Source: Stenopsyche tienmushanensis (lineage: Eukaryota > Arthropoda > Insecta > Trichoptera > Stenopsychidae). Taken from it: a DNA stretch of 64,000 bases. Below, in pieces: positions 12,421 to 23,422 of this stretch. The position numbers and the translations under genes were made by a program. The DNA lies in contig WACJ01000099.1 in assembly GCA_008973525.1 (NCBI GenBank), positions 1 through 64,000 on the forward strand, in the 5' to 3' direction. Positions within the stretch are counted from its first letter, which is position 1, and each line of letters starts with the position of its first letter. The notes beneath the pieces were generated by a model. That model was not told the origin of the DNA, made no database searches, and saw only the letters and a list, made by a program, of their open reading frames with translations.

Positions 12421-12550
12421 ACAGTAGACCCGCGGTAATCCGACAAACGTTTTGCATGACAGTGTCCAATTTGTCGGATTATAGAGTACTGCCTTCGACC
12501 CCTTGTAGTCCGGATTTTTTTCGAGAGGAGTACTTGTAATCCGAAAAATT
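12421..12550 (+). mobile_element. pogo/Tigger-like terminal sequence
   Basis: ACAGTAGACCCGCGGTAATC follows TA at 12419-12420, matching the CAGTAGA...TAATCCG ends typical of pogo/Tigger elements, which use TA targets. It is about 80-90% identical to 56744-56872, including the TTTGTCGGA, CGACCCCTTG and GTCCGGATTTTTTT blocks. No matching opposite end was found close by. Confidence 0.6.
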
Positions 12551-12622
12551 ATGAAAATGATCACATATACATAGACAATGCAATGTTTCATATTACAGAA
12601 TTAACGCCATAAATACAATGAC

Positions 12623-13335
12623 TAGGGAATACAATCCCGGACAGTTTTAGGTACTTAAGAATCCCGGGATTAGAAAACGTAATCCCGAAAATTTCGGGAT
12701 TGAAATTTTTATCTAACAGAAATCGTACACCTCACCAGCACGTTGAAGGCTACTAAATCGAGATATTCTCGCTGAAATCTGGACGCTTGGAAACAGTGGC
12801 GTAACTACTTATTGGCGAGCTTAGGCGACGCCTAGGGGCAGAAACTGTTTAATCTATGTATACATATATACAGTACATATATGTTCTTAAAAATTTTATA
12901 TTAATCTTTCTCTACCGGTGATGTATTTACTACACCTCGACTCTAATAATGGGGATATCGATATGAAATAAAATAGATACGGGGTTCAGAATTTTTGTAT
13001 TCCTCCGTAATATAATTACGAATCACATCAAAGTATTATAATATATAAGTATTCATCTGCAGCGACGGAAATAAATAATTTGTCGGGAAATCGGGAATTT
13101 TGCGAGTTTTAGTCCGTGTCTCAGCAGATAGGAATTTTATCAGTCAACTTGATGGTGCTATATGAAAATGGGGGCTCACGCGGTCATCAAACTGAACTAG
13201 CATTTAAATATCTGATGACGATACCTCCAACGAGTGTGGAGGCTGAGCGTGCATCTTCAGCAGCAAGTTGCCTGTCTTCCAAAATCCGATCCAGACTAAA
13301 TTACGAAAGACTCGATGCTTTAATGCTTTAATGAA
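12623..13335 (+). mobile_element. hAT-family element, copy B
   Basis: It starts TAGGGAATACAATCCCG and continues through the family's ATCCCGGGAT and ATCCCGAAAATTTCGGGAT palindromes, the CAGTGGCGTAACTACT block near 12794, and the GGGGATATCGATATGAAATA block near 12951. It ends with a hAT C-terminal reading frame. No right terminal repeat is seen, so it is 3' truncated. Confidence 0.8.
13116..13331 (+). pseudogene. hAT transposase C-terminal (dimerisation) fragment, copy B
   Basis: The open frame of about 71 residues contains FKYLMTIPPTSVEAERASSA, then SSKIRSRLNYERLDAL. This is the hallmark of the hAT C-terminal dimerisation region (P-T/S-S-V-x-A-E-R-x-F-S followed by R-x-x-L). The usual Phe in the AE-R-x-FS motif is Ser here. 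The rest of the transposase, including the catalytic core, is absent, so it cannot be active. Copy C has a parallel frame at 22622-22834. Confidence 0.7.
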
Positions 13336-13754
13336 ACCACACATACAAAGCTTCCTCCACCTCTGGATGTTTACCTCTTGTCTGGCCTACAATCAATGAT
13401 AGAGACGAACTTTTGAATATTTTCGCGGTTCTTTTTTGTATCATAAAATAATTTAAAAAAAGTATAAAATACGGAAGGAAATAAAAACATGATAATAAGG
13501 TACGAAGTTGCCTTAAAAGTTTTCCCAAAAAAATAAATTCCACAACCCTTTTCAATATTGGTTGCCGAAAAGCTGTCCGATCAATGGAAAAGGTTATGGA
13601 ATATGATGTAAATTAGTTTTAGGACAAGTTTATAAGAATGTTTGTGAATATTTTCTCCTCGTACATACAAAAATATTGAACACTGTTCCCTATTGCAGCA
13701 GTTTTCCAACTACGACCTTAATAAGCATTATTTTTTTTGTATATTTATAAAAAT

Positions 13755-14305
13755 ATCAAATTTATTCGTAAAATACTAAATATAGAATAGTGATATTTAA
13801 TATGTTGACTAAGAAATCTTTATTGAATATAAAAATATTTTTTAAAGTTTGATAAAGTATAGTATTGGGAGTGGGGAGAGCCACGTATGTCGATGGACGA
13901 GCGACGACATTCCTTATCATGGAAGTCTTACATCCTTTACGGGTGATTTTTAGTAAAGAAATTAAACATATTTTTTCTTTTTATAATATCGTCTATAGTT
14001 TAGACTAAAATTAAGAAGAAATGTTGAAAAATAAAAAAATAGTGAGCGATCGGAGAAAAATGTTTGTTTTTATCAACTCTTTTTGTAGTGTTTTGTTCAT
14101 TTAATACACACTTTTTAATTTTTTTGGGTAATTGTAGTCTATACGACGAAGAAATCTATTATTCACATGTCTGCCAAGTTTCATAAAGAATGCTCATCTA
14201 GGGCGTGTAGGAGCACTTCCATGAGCTTGGAAAAAGAAGTTTCGAGAAAAACGCGTTTAAAATTTCTCCTCGTCGATCTATAACTTTGCGAATTTAATTT
14301 AACAA
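13755..14305 (-). mobile_element. R1 family element, copy 4
   Basis: Reverse-oriented R1 copy with the AGTGAGCGATCGGAG-AAA block near 14040, CATAAAGAATGCTCATCTAG near 14183 and CGAGAAAAACGCGTTTAAAA near 14250. Terminal inverted repeats are not preserved at either end. Confidence 0.7.
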
Positions 14306-14329
14306 CATGATAATGCGCAACCGCGCAAG

Positions 14330-14689
14330 TTACATGGGAATAGTTTAATATAAAAAAATCAATGTTTGTTTGTCCGTATTTAATGCGCTTCCATACCGTT
14401 CATCGGATTGCGATAAAATTTTGTCAACTTATTGTTTATACTCGCGGAAATAAAATAGGCATAGTAAAAATATTGTATGGATGCACCATGTTGGTGCATA
14501 GTGATGGGGAGAGAAAAGATGCGTGCGCAATTTGGTGGTTAAATCGGTCTTTGAGACGAGTGTGCATATGTTTTTGGATCCCAGCCCTTGGGCGCGCGCT
14601 ACACGTGAACAGAAGCAATAAACCACGCACTGCGTTTCTTTACAAATAATTATTAAGCGGCATTGCAACGCATGCCGAGTTTTTGCTAG
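14330..14689 (+). mobile_element. Helitron-like element H1
   Basis: The 5' part (TATAAAAAAATCAATGTTTG near 14350) and the 3' part ending GCATGCCGAG...GCTAG then T match H2 and H3. Helitrons typically end CTAG before a T. The interior contains GGATGCACCATGTTGGTGCA, shared in reverse with H3. The short open frames inside (14362-14668) are not conserved between copies and are taken as chance. Confidence 0.6.
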
Positions 14690-15552
14690 TATAAAATATA
14701 AAATTCTAAACTGTTATAGGGATACAATATTTTAATATAGCTTTCCATTCCCATCCGTTAATAGTCCGGGATTTCCGATGAAATTCTGCAATCATTTCTA
14801 CGAAGCTAATTCGTGTTTCAATCAGTGTTTATATAATACAAAATAAATTAAGAAACTTAACTTTACAAGTTAATTTCGATTCAAGTTGGCTATAACTTTT
14901 AAAGCATTGAAATATTAAGTACATATAATATTTATTATAAGCGGTTACGACATATTTTCAGTCTTATAGGTATAAGTCATTTATATAATATGTATTTTGC
15001 TCTTATTTTAAACGTGCACGTAAGTGGAAAGCAAATGATAAACCACGACATGAAAAATTCTTTTCCTAGTATGGAGATCGCCTACGTTCGATATCGGATA
15101 TGAGACTTTAAGAAGAAGAATATTACAACATATCAAGCATATTTTCCCCATGGTTTCAAGTCAATCGAAGCAAAACTCTAGGAGCGAGAGCCTTTGGAAA
15201 TTCCGGTTATTGGGTCCTTTTATTCCTACTTAAAACTTTGATATATCGGTTTTATTGGTTGTTGATTTTTGAGGATCGATAGAGTTAAATTCAAACTTAA
15301 CAACGTAGAAATAATATTTTATTCGCATGTATATCAGCAGAAAACTACAGATTTTGCCAAAATATTTTTGTGTCAAATGCCAAAGTGCAAATTTAAATAC
15401 ATGCATTAAATATTGAAACGCATTCGGCTCTAAAATTAATGCATTGTTCGCGTACTGTTACTGAATTATTCGTGGCACGTTCTGTTCCAATTTGAATAAC
15501 TATGATTTTACTTAAATATCATATGTTAGTTCTGAGTTATGTACTGGTTGTA
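14690..15552. other. Intergenic, no recognised feature
   Basis: I recognise nothing here. Confidence 0.4.
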
Positions 15553-15585
15553 TTAGGTTGGGGAATAAATTCGTAGCGTTTTTAT
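15553..15585 (+). mobile_element. mariner-like terminal repeat
   Basis: TTAGGTTGGGGAATAAATTC preceded by TA resembles mariner left ends. It shares the core AATAAATTCGTAG with the small element at 25563-25672. No partner end or transposase was found within the next kilobase. Confidence 0.4.
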
Positions 15586-16500
15586 ATTCTTTTGTATTAC
15601 AACATTTTTTTTGCTTTTTTTTTGGCTGAAATTCAGATTAGTATTACAAATGTTGAATTTCAATAAGAATAAGAAAGAAAAAAGTAATATAGACACAGCT
15701 CAAACGTTTGATGAAGTTGAGCATTATATACTTCGTTAAAAATTGAAATATTTGTATGTTGTTAATTAAATAAAGACTTTTCTTCGTCTTTTTGTTATTG
15801 AATTTTTTTGAAAAGAAAAACGGAGTACAAAATCTTGATTGTTTCATTAATATTAATCAACTTACGGTGGGAGAAAATTTGCATAATAAAAAGTGAGCAT
15901 TAATATTCCATAATAACGATTGGGTGCTCATGAATTTATGCAAAACTTCGTCTAGGATTTTTTTTCTGTTGTCAGATGCACGTTATGTTTTTCTTATCTT
16001 GTTTATGACACGCCTTAAGCATTTGGCTACAAGTAAACATAATCAATGGATAGGAATCGACAAGTCTTGACTTTTTGGCGTATGAAAGCAAAAGCAGAAA
16101 ACTGAGAAAAATGCTATCGTTTCGAATAATAGGATATAACAGTAAAAGTTTTTGTAATTTTGCTCATGATGTTTAAATTCCGTCAAATTGACGGGTGCAA
16201 ACAAACATAATTTTAATGCAACGTTTAACCAAGAATAGCAAAGCATCGACGATTTGATGACGAAAATAAATGAGAAAGTGCCACGTTTATGGAACGTACC
16301 AAGCGTTTATAACCAGATTCAACGCCATAAATCCTGTCGATTGCGGCTTTATTTGTATCAATAATTGATTCAGATTTGCCCTATTCAAGAGAATTTTGTT
16401 AATTTGCATTACGTTAATAGCATTAATGGCATTGTTTGAGAGCATTGCGTTTATGTTTCCTGGCATTCTAGAAGCTCAGCCAAAACTAAGTAGAAATTTA
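15586..16500. other. Intergenic, no recognised feature
   Basis: AT-rich with short unsupported open frames on the minus strand. Nothing assignable. Confidence 0.4.
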
Positions 16501-16581
16501 ATGACTTGGATTATCAGTGTTTTCCCGTTATCCGCGTTTGTCCTCCCCGGCAGTCCCCCGGATAATTGAGAGTCTACTGTA
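16501..16581 (-). mobile_element. pogo/Tigger-like terminal sequence
   Basis: The segment ends CCGGATAATTGAGAGTCTACTG followed by TA. Its reverse complement starts CAGTAGACTCTCAATTATCC, the typical pogo/Tigger end. It is only partly similar to the ends at 12.4 and 56.7 kb, so it belongs to another subfamily. Confidence 0.5.
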
Positions 16582-16947
16582 TCTTGATCATGATCGGATT
16601 TAAATTACGGTCAAATGCATGATTTATCACTTTTTAATATTTAAATAATCAGGATACTTATCAATATCTCCACTTTATAAACTATACATGGCCTTAGTTG
16701 ATACAGTTGCATTTAGAGCTCTATGAAATTCATACAATATAAAATACTTAAATGCACTTTTACGACAGACTTTTAAGCAGTTTCAAGGGTTCTCTATTGT
16801 TCACTAGTCGGATCAAAGCTAAAAAGAGTAGCATAAAAATATTCTTTATACAATAAGGTTGTTTTAAAGCAGGTTTCATTCATCAGTTTGAAGGAAAAAA
16901 TGTGTTTTTAAATCATAAAGGATGATAAATTTTCGCATAAAGCTTAA

Positions 16948-18107
16948 GGGACGTTTTTAATTTGCTGTTTTAAAAACATATATCAGAAAGAGCCAATGTT
17001 AAAAAATTCGTTCAATAAATTTCTAGTCGATATACATAAAATTCGCAAAGTTATATGCCGACGAAGAGAAGCTGGTGCAGGTATGCTTGCTTGGAAAGCT
17101 TGGAAGTTTCATGGTGTTAAAATATGCCAACTACATAAGCAACGGGGATACGAAAACCTTCAAATCACATGGTTTCAAACAGAAACCACTACTTGCAACT
17201 GACTTCAGAAACTCCTTCGTCCTATATATCTGTCGTTAGACGATCTGTTGCAACGCTGTTTGGACGGACATGGAAAAGCGCTGCTTTCTTCCCTCCAAAA
17301 CATATTTTTTGCTCGAAAAATCTATTGAATTGACAAATTTTATTCCCGCATGTATTTTTAACGATAGTATCACATTCATACTGGGTATGATGGACATCAC
17401 AATTGGACCGAAGCAAAAATAATTGCCAACAAAAGGGATATGGTGCGCATGAAAAAAGCTGACGCTACACATTCCGCAGCTTCAAAAGAAGCAAGTTTGA
17501 CACAAAAACTGGAGCGATCAGCTGAAAAAGATTTTTTTATAAAAAATGGAAGATATCCCATATGCTCCCGGTATAACAGATTGGGTGTAACTATTAAACT
17601 TTTCTTTTTATTCGCGCATAAATTTCGGTTCAACTTTAAACACGTTTTTTTCGAAACTACTTTTTCCAAGCTCATGGAAATGTTTCCATACGCCTTAGAC
17701 AAGCATTCTTTATGAAATTTAGCAGGCACATGTATAATAAACGTCTTCATCGTATTGATTACAATTATCTAAAAATATTTATTTAATGATCAAAAAACTA
17801 CAAAAAATGTTGGTAAAAATATAAATTTTTCTTCGATCGCTCACTATTTTATTATTTTCCAATATTTCTTCTTAATTTTAGTCTAAGCTATACAAAATAT
17901 TATACAAAGTAAAAATATGTTTAAATTTTATGCTGCAAATGATCTGTTCAGGACTTAAGACTTCCATGGTGAATAATGTCATCGCTCGCGCACCAAAATA
18001 TATGGCTCTATATATTAAATAGCAACATTCTAGATTTAATTTTTTTTTTGCATATAGAAATGTTAAAAAACCGATCACTTTTAGGCCCAACAAGGTAGAA
18101 ACATCCC
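16948..18107 (+). mobile_element. R1 family element, copy 5, with both TTAA flanks
   Basis: This is the best-bounded R1 copy. The left end reads TTAA (16944-16947) then GGGACGTTT. The right end reads CAACAAGGTAGAAACATCCC then TTAA (18108-18111). Both ends carry inverted versions of the family terminus. It is 1,160 bases, longer than its relatives because about 540 bases (17065-17610) are not shared with other copies. That extra part contains only unassigned short frames on both strands. TTAA duplications suggest mobilisation by a piggyBac-type transposase, which is not encoded here. Confidence 0.8.
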
Positions 18108-18148
18108 TTAAGTGTCAGGGTAGTCGAATTTTTTTTGAAGAAACAAGG

Positions 18149-19106
18149 CGTAGAATTGATATTGCATAGGTAGCATTTTTTAAAAAAATGAGATCATTAG
18201 TGTGTATGATTATGTTTGGTCTGTATTGTTCTATTGCATTGAAATATGGACTTTATAGATTAACATCACGAATGGCCTAGAATGATTTGAAGGAAATGTT
18301 GATCAACTAATGTGGTCATTGGCTTTTAGATCGAATCAAAGAATTAATGTTGCTAAGTAGAAAATATTGCAATTATTTGCAACAACAAATTATTAAACAT
18401 CTGAGACCATTTTCGCCCATAGAAATATTTGTTTATGATGGGATTTGCACATTAAAATCTTCAAAGGTACACTAATAGTGTCTTAAAAAGATCTGTTTTT
18501 AAACAAATAATCTATAAGTTTAAGATGAACCAATGCTATCAGTAAATTTCAAGTCGAAATAAATAATTTTTGCAAAGTTATTTAGCCGACAAGCAGAATT
18601 TAACCTGCGCGAAGCTGAGGAGAAGAGAAGCATTAAACGCGTTTTTCTCGAAACTACTTTTTACAAGCTCATGGAAGTGCTCCCACACGCCCTAGATGAG
18701 CATTCTTTATGAAATTTGGCAAGTACGTGTATAATAAACGTTTTTATCGTATAGACTACAATTATTCAAAAATTTAAAAAAGTTTTTATTTAATTATCAA
18801 AAAACTACAAAAAATGTTGATAAAAACACAATTTTTTCTTCGATAGCTCACTATTTTTTTATTTTCCAATATTTCTTCTTGATTGTAGTCTAAGCTATAC
18901 AGAATACTATATAAAATAAAAATATGTTTAATATTTTTGCTGCAAATTACTTGGTTAGGACTTAAGACTTCCATGGTGAAGAATGTCGTCGCTTGCGTAC
19001 TGACATGTGGTTCCCCCATTCCCACTACCATATTTTGTCAAGCTTAAATCGATTTTTTATTAAAAAATCGATCACTTATGCCCAACAAGGTAGAATCGTC
19101 CCTTAA
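18149..19106 (+). mobile_element. Duplicated block with R1 copy 6
   Basis: The first 390 bases duplicate 11347-11735. The rest (about 18525-19106) is an R1 copy with the GCGCGAAGCTGAGGAGAAGA block near 18605, CCCACACGCCCTAGATGAGC near 18681, and a right end GCCCAACAAGGTAGAATCG-TCCC followed by TTAA at 19103-19106. Confidence 0.75.
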
Positions 19107-20925
19107 TGAATTTGAAGATTTTAAAAATATTTTCAATATCCAGTAATCGGGTAATTTTGTAAAAATCCATAAAATATTTCCATATATCCCCGATTTAATA
19201 TGGCGTTGAGCCATTTTGATTTACTACATTTATGCTAACCGTTTATATTCCGGGGATGAAATAAAATCTATTGAATATTCCGAAAGAATGGAAATGTTGA
19301 ATACCTGGAATCGGTGAAAGTCGACAAATCATAGTTGTCAAATTAAGACCGCGAGTACGTGACTGCTGAAAAATATCGGAAAGTTTGAAGCGTGAACGAG
19401 TACCTAACCAGGACTACGGTACAGAAACTTTCGATTCAACGAATCGGATAAATTATATTGATACAACAAAAATATTAGAACTTAAAAAAAAATCTTTATA
19501 AAAGAATGGTCAAAGTTTTTGCAGACACTTCTTTGGATGGATTGTCGACCACTTTAACATGGTTTTCATAGCCTTATCTCTTGTAAATTTTAACCCTTGT
19601 GTGTTCGCATTCGCTTATCTTCACATTGTTTTTGTTAATTTGACTAATGTCAGAGTCAAGCTTATCGATCTAACATCTAAACAACACCCGTGAGAATATT
19701 TATAAAATGAATCGGATGAAATAATTAGAATGTTTATTCGTAATAAATCCCAAGTAAATATAACTTATTTCAAATCTTGGATGCATTTTTGTTTTCAAAC
19801 TAGTCATCGGAGACACGGGGAGAAACTGTCGTGTCAATTTCTCCTACTTATTTTAGTATCAATAACTACTATTGTTATGTATTTGAATTTATCAATGAAG
19901 AAAATACTACCAAGCAGATCAATTTTAGCCTTCTGACAGTTCGTGTGACACCCACTTGTCCAGCATTTTTATCTATTTCGATATTATTTTTGCCCTTTTC
20001 GAATTATTCTTTCATAAATCGATCTTTCTCCGAATGCTTAGTTAATATTTCCACCTGTTTTCACTGCGTTGTGTTCCGATTTGAACTCATACAAAAAGCT
20101 AGCGGTTTTTATTGTTGACGCCATTCTTTTGAAAGTCACCGAAACAAATAGAAATAGCAAAAATGACTCAATATTCAAAGGCAATTAAAGAATATATTAC
20201 CTTTTTCAATTTCAAATAATCGAACTTATACCTCTCTCAATCATGGTCGATGCGTTTAGTCTTTTATTAACATGATTTTTAAATATATTATGATATATAT
20301 AACGACGAATAAGCTTAAAAAATGCATCTGGAAAAATCAATACTTTCAGCTGGAACCAACGGCTTCTTACTGTGCGGGTTCTTGTTTTGCCCATGTAGAC
20401 TAAGAGTGGATAACTTTTTTCGTCAGTGGGTCAAATGAAATTTTCGTATCGTGACATGGTTGAGATTAAATTGAATTAAACATCATTTAAAAAATTGGAT
20501 CCTAAATAATTAAAATTCAATTCGATTCGTAAAAACTGCTCCTAAACTTTCATATTTCGCTCGTAATCTCATTTTGCTCTTTGTATTTTTCATTAAAGAA
20601 AATGTAGTGTCGCATTGGTATGGCGATCCAAAGAATGCCAAATATTTCAATGCATTTGATCCAGAAAATTTCCAAGCGACAAAATTCCGTTATTTATTAC
20701 TTAACATTGATTGTAAATTTATTAGTTCCAACTCGATAAAAAATGTATATTATTAACACTCGAACTACCGGCAATAGGACGAAACTACTTATACTAAAAC
20801 TATTCAAATCAATTGGGCTTTAAAAATACGTAATAAAATATATTACATTCTTAACGTATTATTAACATTCTTATATCCTTATTCTAAATCATGGTTGCCA
20901 TATTTTCTCAAAAACAATAATATTT
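19107..20925. other. Intergenic with one tiny mariner scrap
   Basis: On the minus strand 19930-19966 encodes LDKWVSHEL, the mariner WVPHEL linker motif with Pro changed to Ser. Otherwise nothing assignable was recognised in 1.8 kb. Open frames here are short and without known motifs. Confidence 0.4.
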
Positions 20926-21224
20926 TAATATATAAAAAAAAATTATCTTTGTTTGTTCGTATGTAATGCGCTGCAATACCCTTCATCAGATTGCAATAAA
21001 AATTCGTCCATTTATTGCTAATAATAGCGCGAGTAACATAGATATAGTTTAATATATAAAAATAATGTTTGTTTGTTCGTATTTAATACGCTGCCATATC
21101 GTTCATCGGATTGCAATAAAACTTTGTAAACTTATTGTTTACACTTGCAAAAATAACATAGGCATAGTATAATATTGCTTGTGTATGAGACGTGGCATTG
21201 TAATGCATGCCGGGTAATAACTAG
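20926..21224 (+). mobile_element. Helitron-like element H2 with internal tandem duplication
   Basis: The 5' module (TTTGTTTGTTCGTAT...ATGCGCTGC...GATTGCAATAAAA) occurs twice in tandem, at about 20927-21045 and 21046-21175, each about 125 bases and roughly 80% identical. The 3' end has GCATGCCGGGTAATAACTAG then T, the Helitron CTAG-T terminus preceded by a short palindromic GCATGC. Confidence 0.65.
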
Positions 21225-21439
21225 TGTATAATAAACAATATAAGCATCGCTCTTTTGTAGTAGTATAGATGCCATTATCATTTCTTTCTTTCGGTTCGAT
21301 AAGTTTGAATTTATTTCCTAAATAAGGAAACGCTTTAACGATATTCTTAATTTAAACCATCATTAAATAAAAATAACTGTTTGTCCTGTTTGATTCTGGT
21401 TTTTAGCTGTTCTGACTGTTTTGAAAAAGTCGAGGAAGA

Positions 21440-21640
21440 ACGTTTGAGGAAGAATCTTCCTCATTACAAATATAATTTCTTTAATCCGTGCGAATACATG
21501 TCATGATTTAATCGATAAAGAGAAGCAACAACCGTTTTTACATTATCTTGTGACTGGAGATGAAAAGTGGGTGTTGTTCACAAATTAAAAACGTAAACTA
21601 CAGTAGCTTTCAAAAGGGGCAGATAAAGAAGCCTACCCCT
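21440..21640 (+). pseudogene. mariner transposase fragment around the first catalytic Asp
   Basis: One frame reads VTGDEKWVLF, the first-aspartate motif of DD34D mariners (T-G-D-E-K-W), followed by a stop and then KRKLQ. Frames shift up- and downstream. A C-terminal mariner fragment in the same orientation lies at 23010-23190. LINE and hAT sequence lies between them, so the two may be parts of one old element split by later insertions. Confidence 0.6.
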
Positions 21641-21920
21641 CGATCTAACAGCATAAATAGCTCTTTTAAATGTATAGTGCACTCATAGCGTCCAACGTCC
21701 AACACAAATATTTAGTGCATCGTGTCGAAGTAGAAAGTGAAGCTTGTGGGTTATTCATAAACAAGTTGAAAATTGATAGAACAGGAACTTTAAAAACTAT
21801 TTTAAATTGGGGAGAAATTGACAAGGTGCACGAGATCACAAATTTGTGAAGATGGAGGATGTATTATAATAAGTGAAGAGGAGTTTAGTACTATCGCCTG
21901 CCTGGGGTGAATACTATTTT

Positions 21921-22152
21921 TTTTGGATACATTGCTGGCCGGGATAGATAAATTTTAGAAAAACTAATGATGGTGGGCAGTGTGTCAGGGAAGAGAGGAA
22001 TACGACATTTACCACGAAGGAGCGATCAATTGAAGGAGGCAATCGACTCAGCCCTCGCTATAGTCCTGCGATGGCGAAAGACAGGGATGGTTGGAAGGAC
22101 GTGGTTAGGAAACAGAGAAAATCTACATAGTCATAGTCACGATCCTCAGTCA
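21921..22152 (+). pseudogene. LINE reverse transcriptase C-terminal fragment
   Basis: The frame reads VSGKRGIRHLPRRSDQLKEA, then IDSALAIVL, ending with HSHDPQS and a stop. This follows the pattern of the end of many invertebrate LINE ORF2 proteins (GKRxRGRPxxRWxDxxKE..., then DRDxW). An adjacent frame gives DRDGW at the expected place, so there is a frameshift. It lies directly upstream of hAT copy C. Confidence 0.5.
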
Positions 22153-22156
22153 TGAG

Positions 22157-22948
22157 TAGGGAATCCAATCCTGGGATCCCGGACAGTTTTAGGTACTTAA
22201 GAATCCCGGAATTTTTATCTAACAGAAATCGTACACCTCACCAACACGACGAAGGCTACTAAATCGAGTCATTCCCGACGAAATCTGGACGCTTGGAAAC
22301 AGTGGCGTAACTACTAATTGGTGAGCTTAGGCGACGCCTAGGGGCAGAAACTGTTTAATCTATGTATACATATAAACAGTACATATATGTTTTTCAAATT
22401 GTCATATTAAGCTTCCCCTACCGGTGATGTATTTACTACGCCTCGACTCTATTAATGGGGATATCGATATGAAATATAATAGATACGGTGTTCAGAATTT
22501 TTGTATTCCTACGTAATATAATTACGAATCACATCAAAGTACTATAGTATACAAGTATTCATCTGCAGCGACGGAAATAAATAATTGGTTGGGAAATCGG
22601 GAATTTTGCGAGTTTTAATCCGTGTCTCAGCGGAAAGGAATTTTATCAGTCACATTGATGGTGTTATACGAAAATGGGGGTTCACGTGGTCATCAATTCG
22701 GATTTAAATATCTGATGATGATACTTCCAACGATTGTGGAGGCTGAGCGTGCATTTTCAGCAGCAAGTTGTCTGGCTTCCAAAATCAGATTCAGACTAAA
22801 TAACGAAACACTATGTTTAACTTTTATTGAATAAATAAATTTTTTTAGCCTTCAAGTGATTTTTTATATTGAACCAATGGACTTCCCAATCCCGGGATCC
22901 CGGGACTGGTCCCGGGATTGTCTAATGAAATCCCGGGATCGAAATTTT
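22157..22948 (+). mobile_element. hAT-family element, copy C
   Basis: The left end TAGGGAATCCAATCC is followed by GGGATCCCGG. The right end is rich in CCCGGGAT words (22890-22945), including GGTCCCGGGATTGTCTAATG. The interior matches copies A, B and D. The terminal 20 or so bases at the right are lost. It carries the C-terminal hAT frame at 22622-22834. Confidence 0.8.
22622..22834 (+). pseudogene. hAT transposase C-terminal fragment, copy C
   Basis: The frame contains FKYLMMILPTIVEAERAFSA followed by ASKIRFRLNNE, the hAT dimerisation motif. Here the AERAFS motif is intact, unlike copy B. The catalytic core is missing. The frame ends a few codons after the motif with LCLTFIE, which departs from the family. 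Confidence 0.65.
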
Positions 22949-23009
22949 CAAAGGAATAATCTATCATGGAATCCTTCCATATGATTAAACCATAAATTCA
23001 CAATTAGAA

Positions 23010-23190
23010 ATGTTAGTTAATCATTGCCAAATTCTTGATAATGCGCAACTGCATAAATCAAAAATGATCGAAAACAAATTAAAGGATTGGCAAACAATTC
23101 CATATCCACCTTATTATCCTGATCTTGCTCTTTCCGACTATTATTTATTTAGATCGATGCAGCATCATTTTAATCATTAAATAATTTTAA
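23010..23190 (+). pseudogene. mariner transposase C-terminal fragment (second and third Asp motifs)
   Basis: The frame reads ILDNAQLHKSKM, then KDWQTIPYPPYYPDLALSDY, then YLFRSMQHHF and a stop. This matches the mariner D2 motif (HDNARPH, with H lost) and the D3 motif (YSPDLAPSDYHLFRS). It breaks off before the usual C-terminus and is inactive. Confidence 0.75.
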
Positions 23191-23422
23191 TCTTTCGGAA
23201 TTAAATTGATGGGAAATTATTGAATCTACTGAAGAAGAATACATTGTATCGGTGAAAATCTTTCATTTAAAAAACGACATTCCTAACTTTGACAATCTAT
23301 AATTATAGTAAATAGCAAACTAATGAATAGAGCACAATAATATACAAGTTTATATAAATGCGCGAGTTTAGCATCCCTGTATCATAGAAATGACTGTAAA
23401 GATTCTAGCTGGATGTAGGTTT

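Noticed and set aside
14362..14668. Frames of 64-95 codons on both strands inside Helitron H1
   Set aside because: Not conserved in H2 or H3, so taken as chance within a repeat.
12421..16581. A single 4.2-kb pogo element bounded by ends at 12.4 and 16.6 kb
   Set aside because: The two ends agree only in the outer 10-12 bases and differ inside, so they are probably from different subfamilies.
20604..20690. P450-like text HWYGDPKNAKYFNAFDPENF on the + strand
   Set aside because: It recalls the DP...F.P..F region of P450s, but no haem loop, ExxR or splice context follows. Too short to call a P450 pseudogene.
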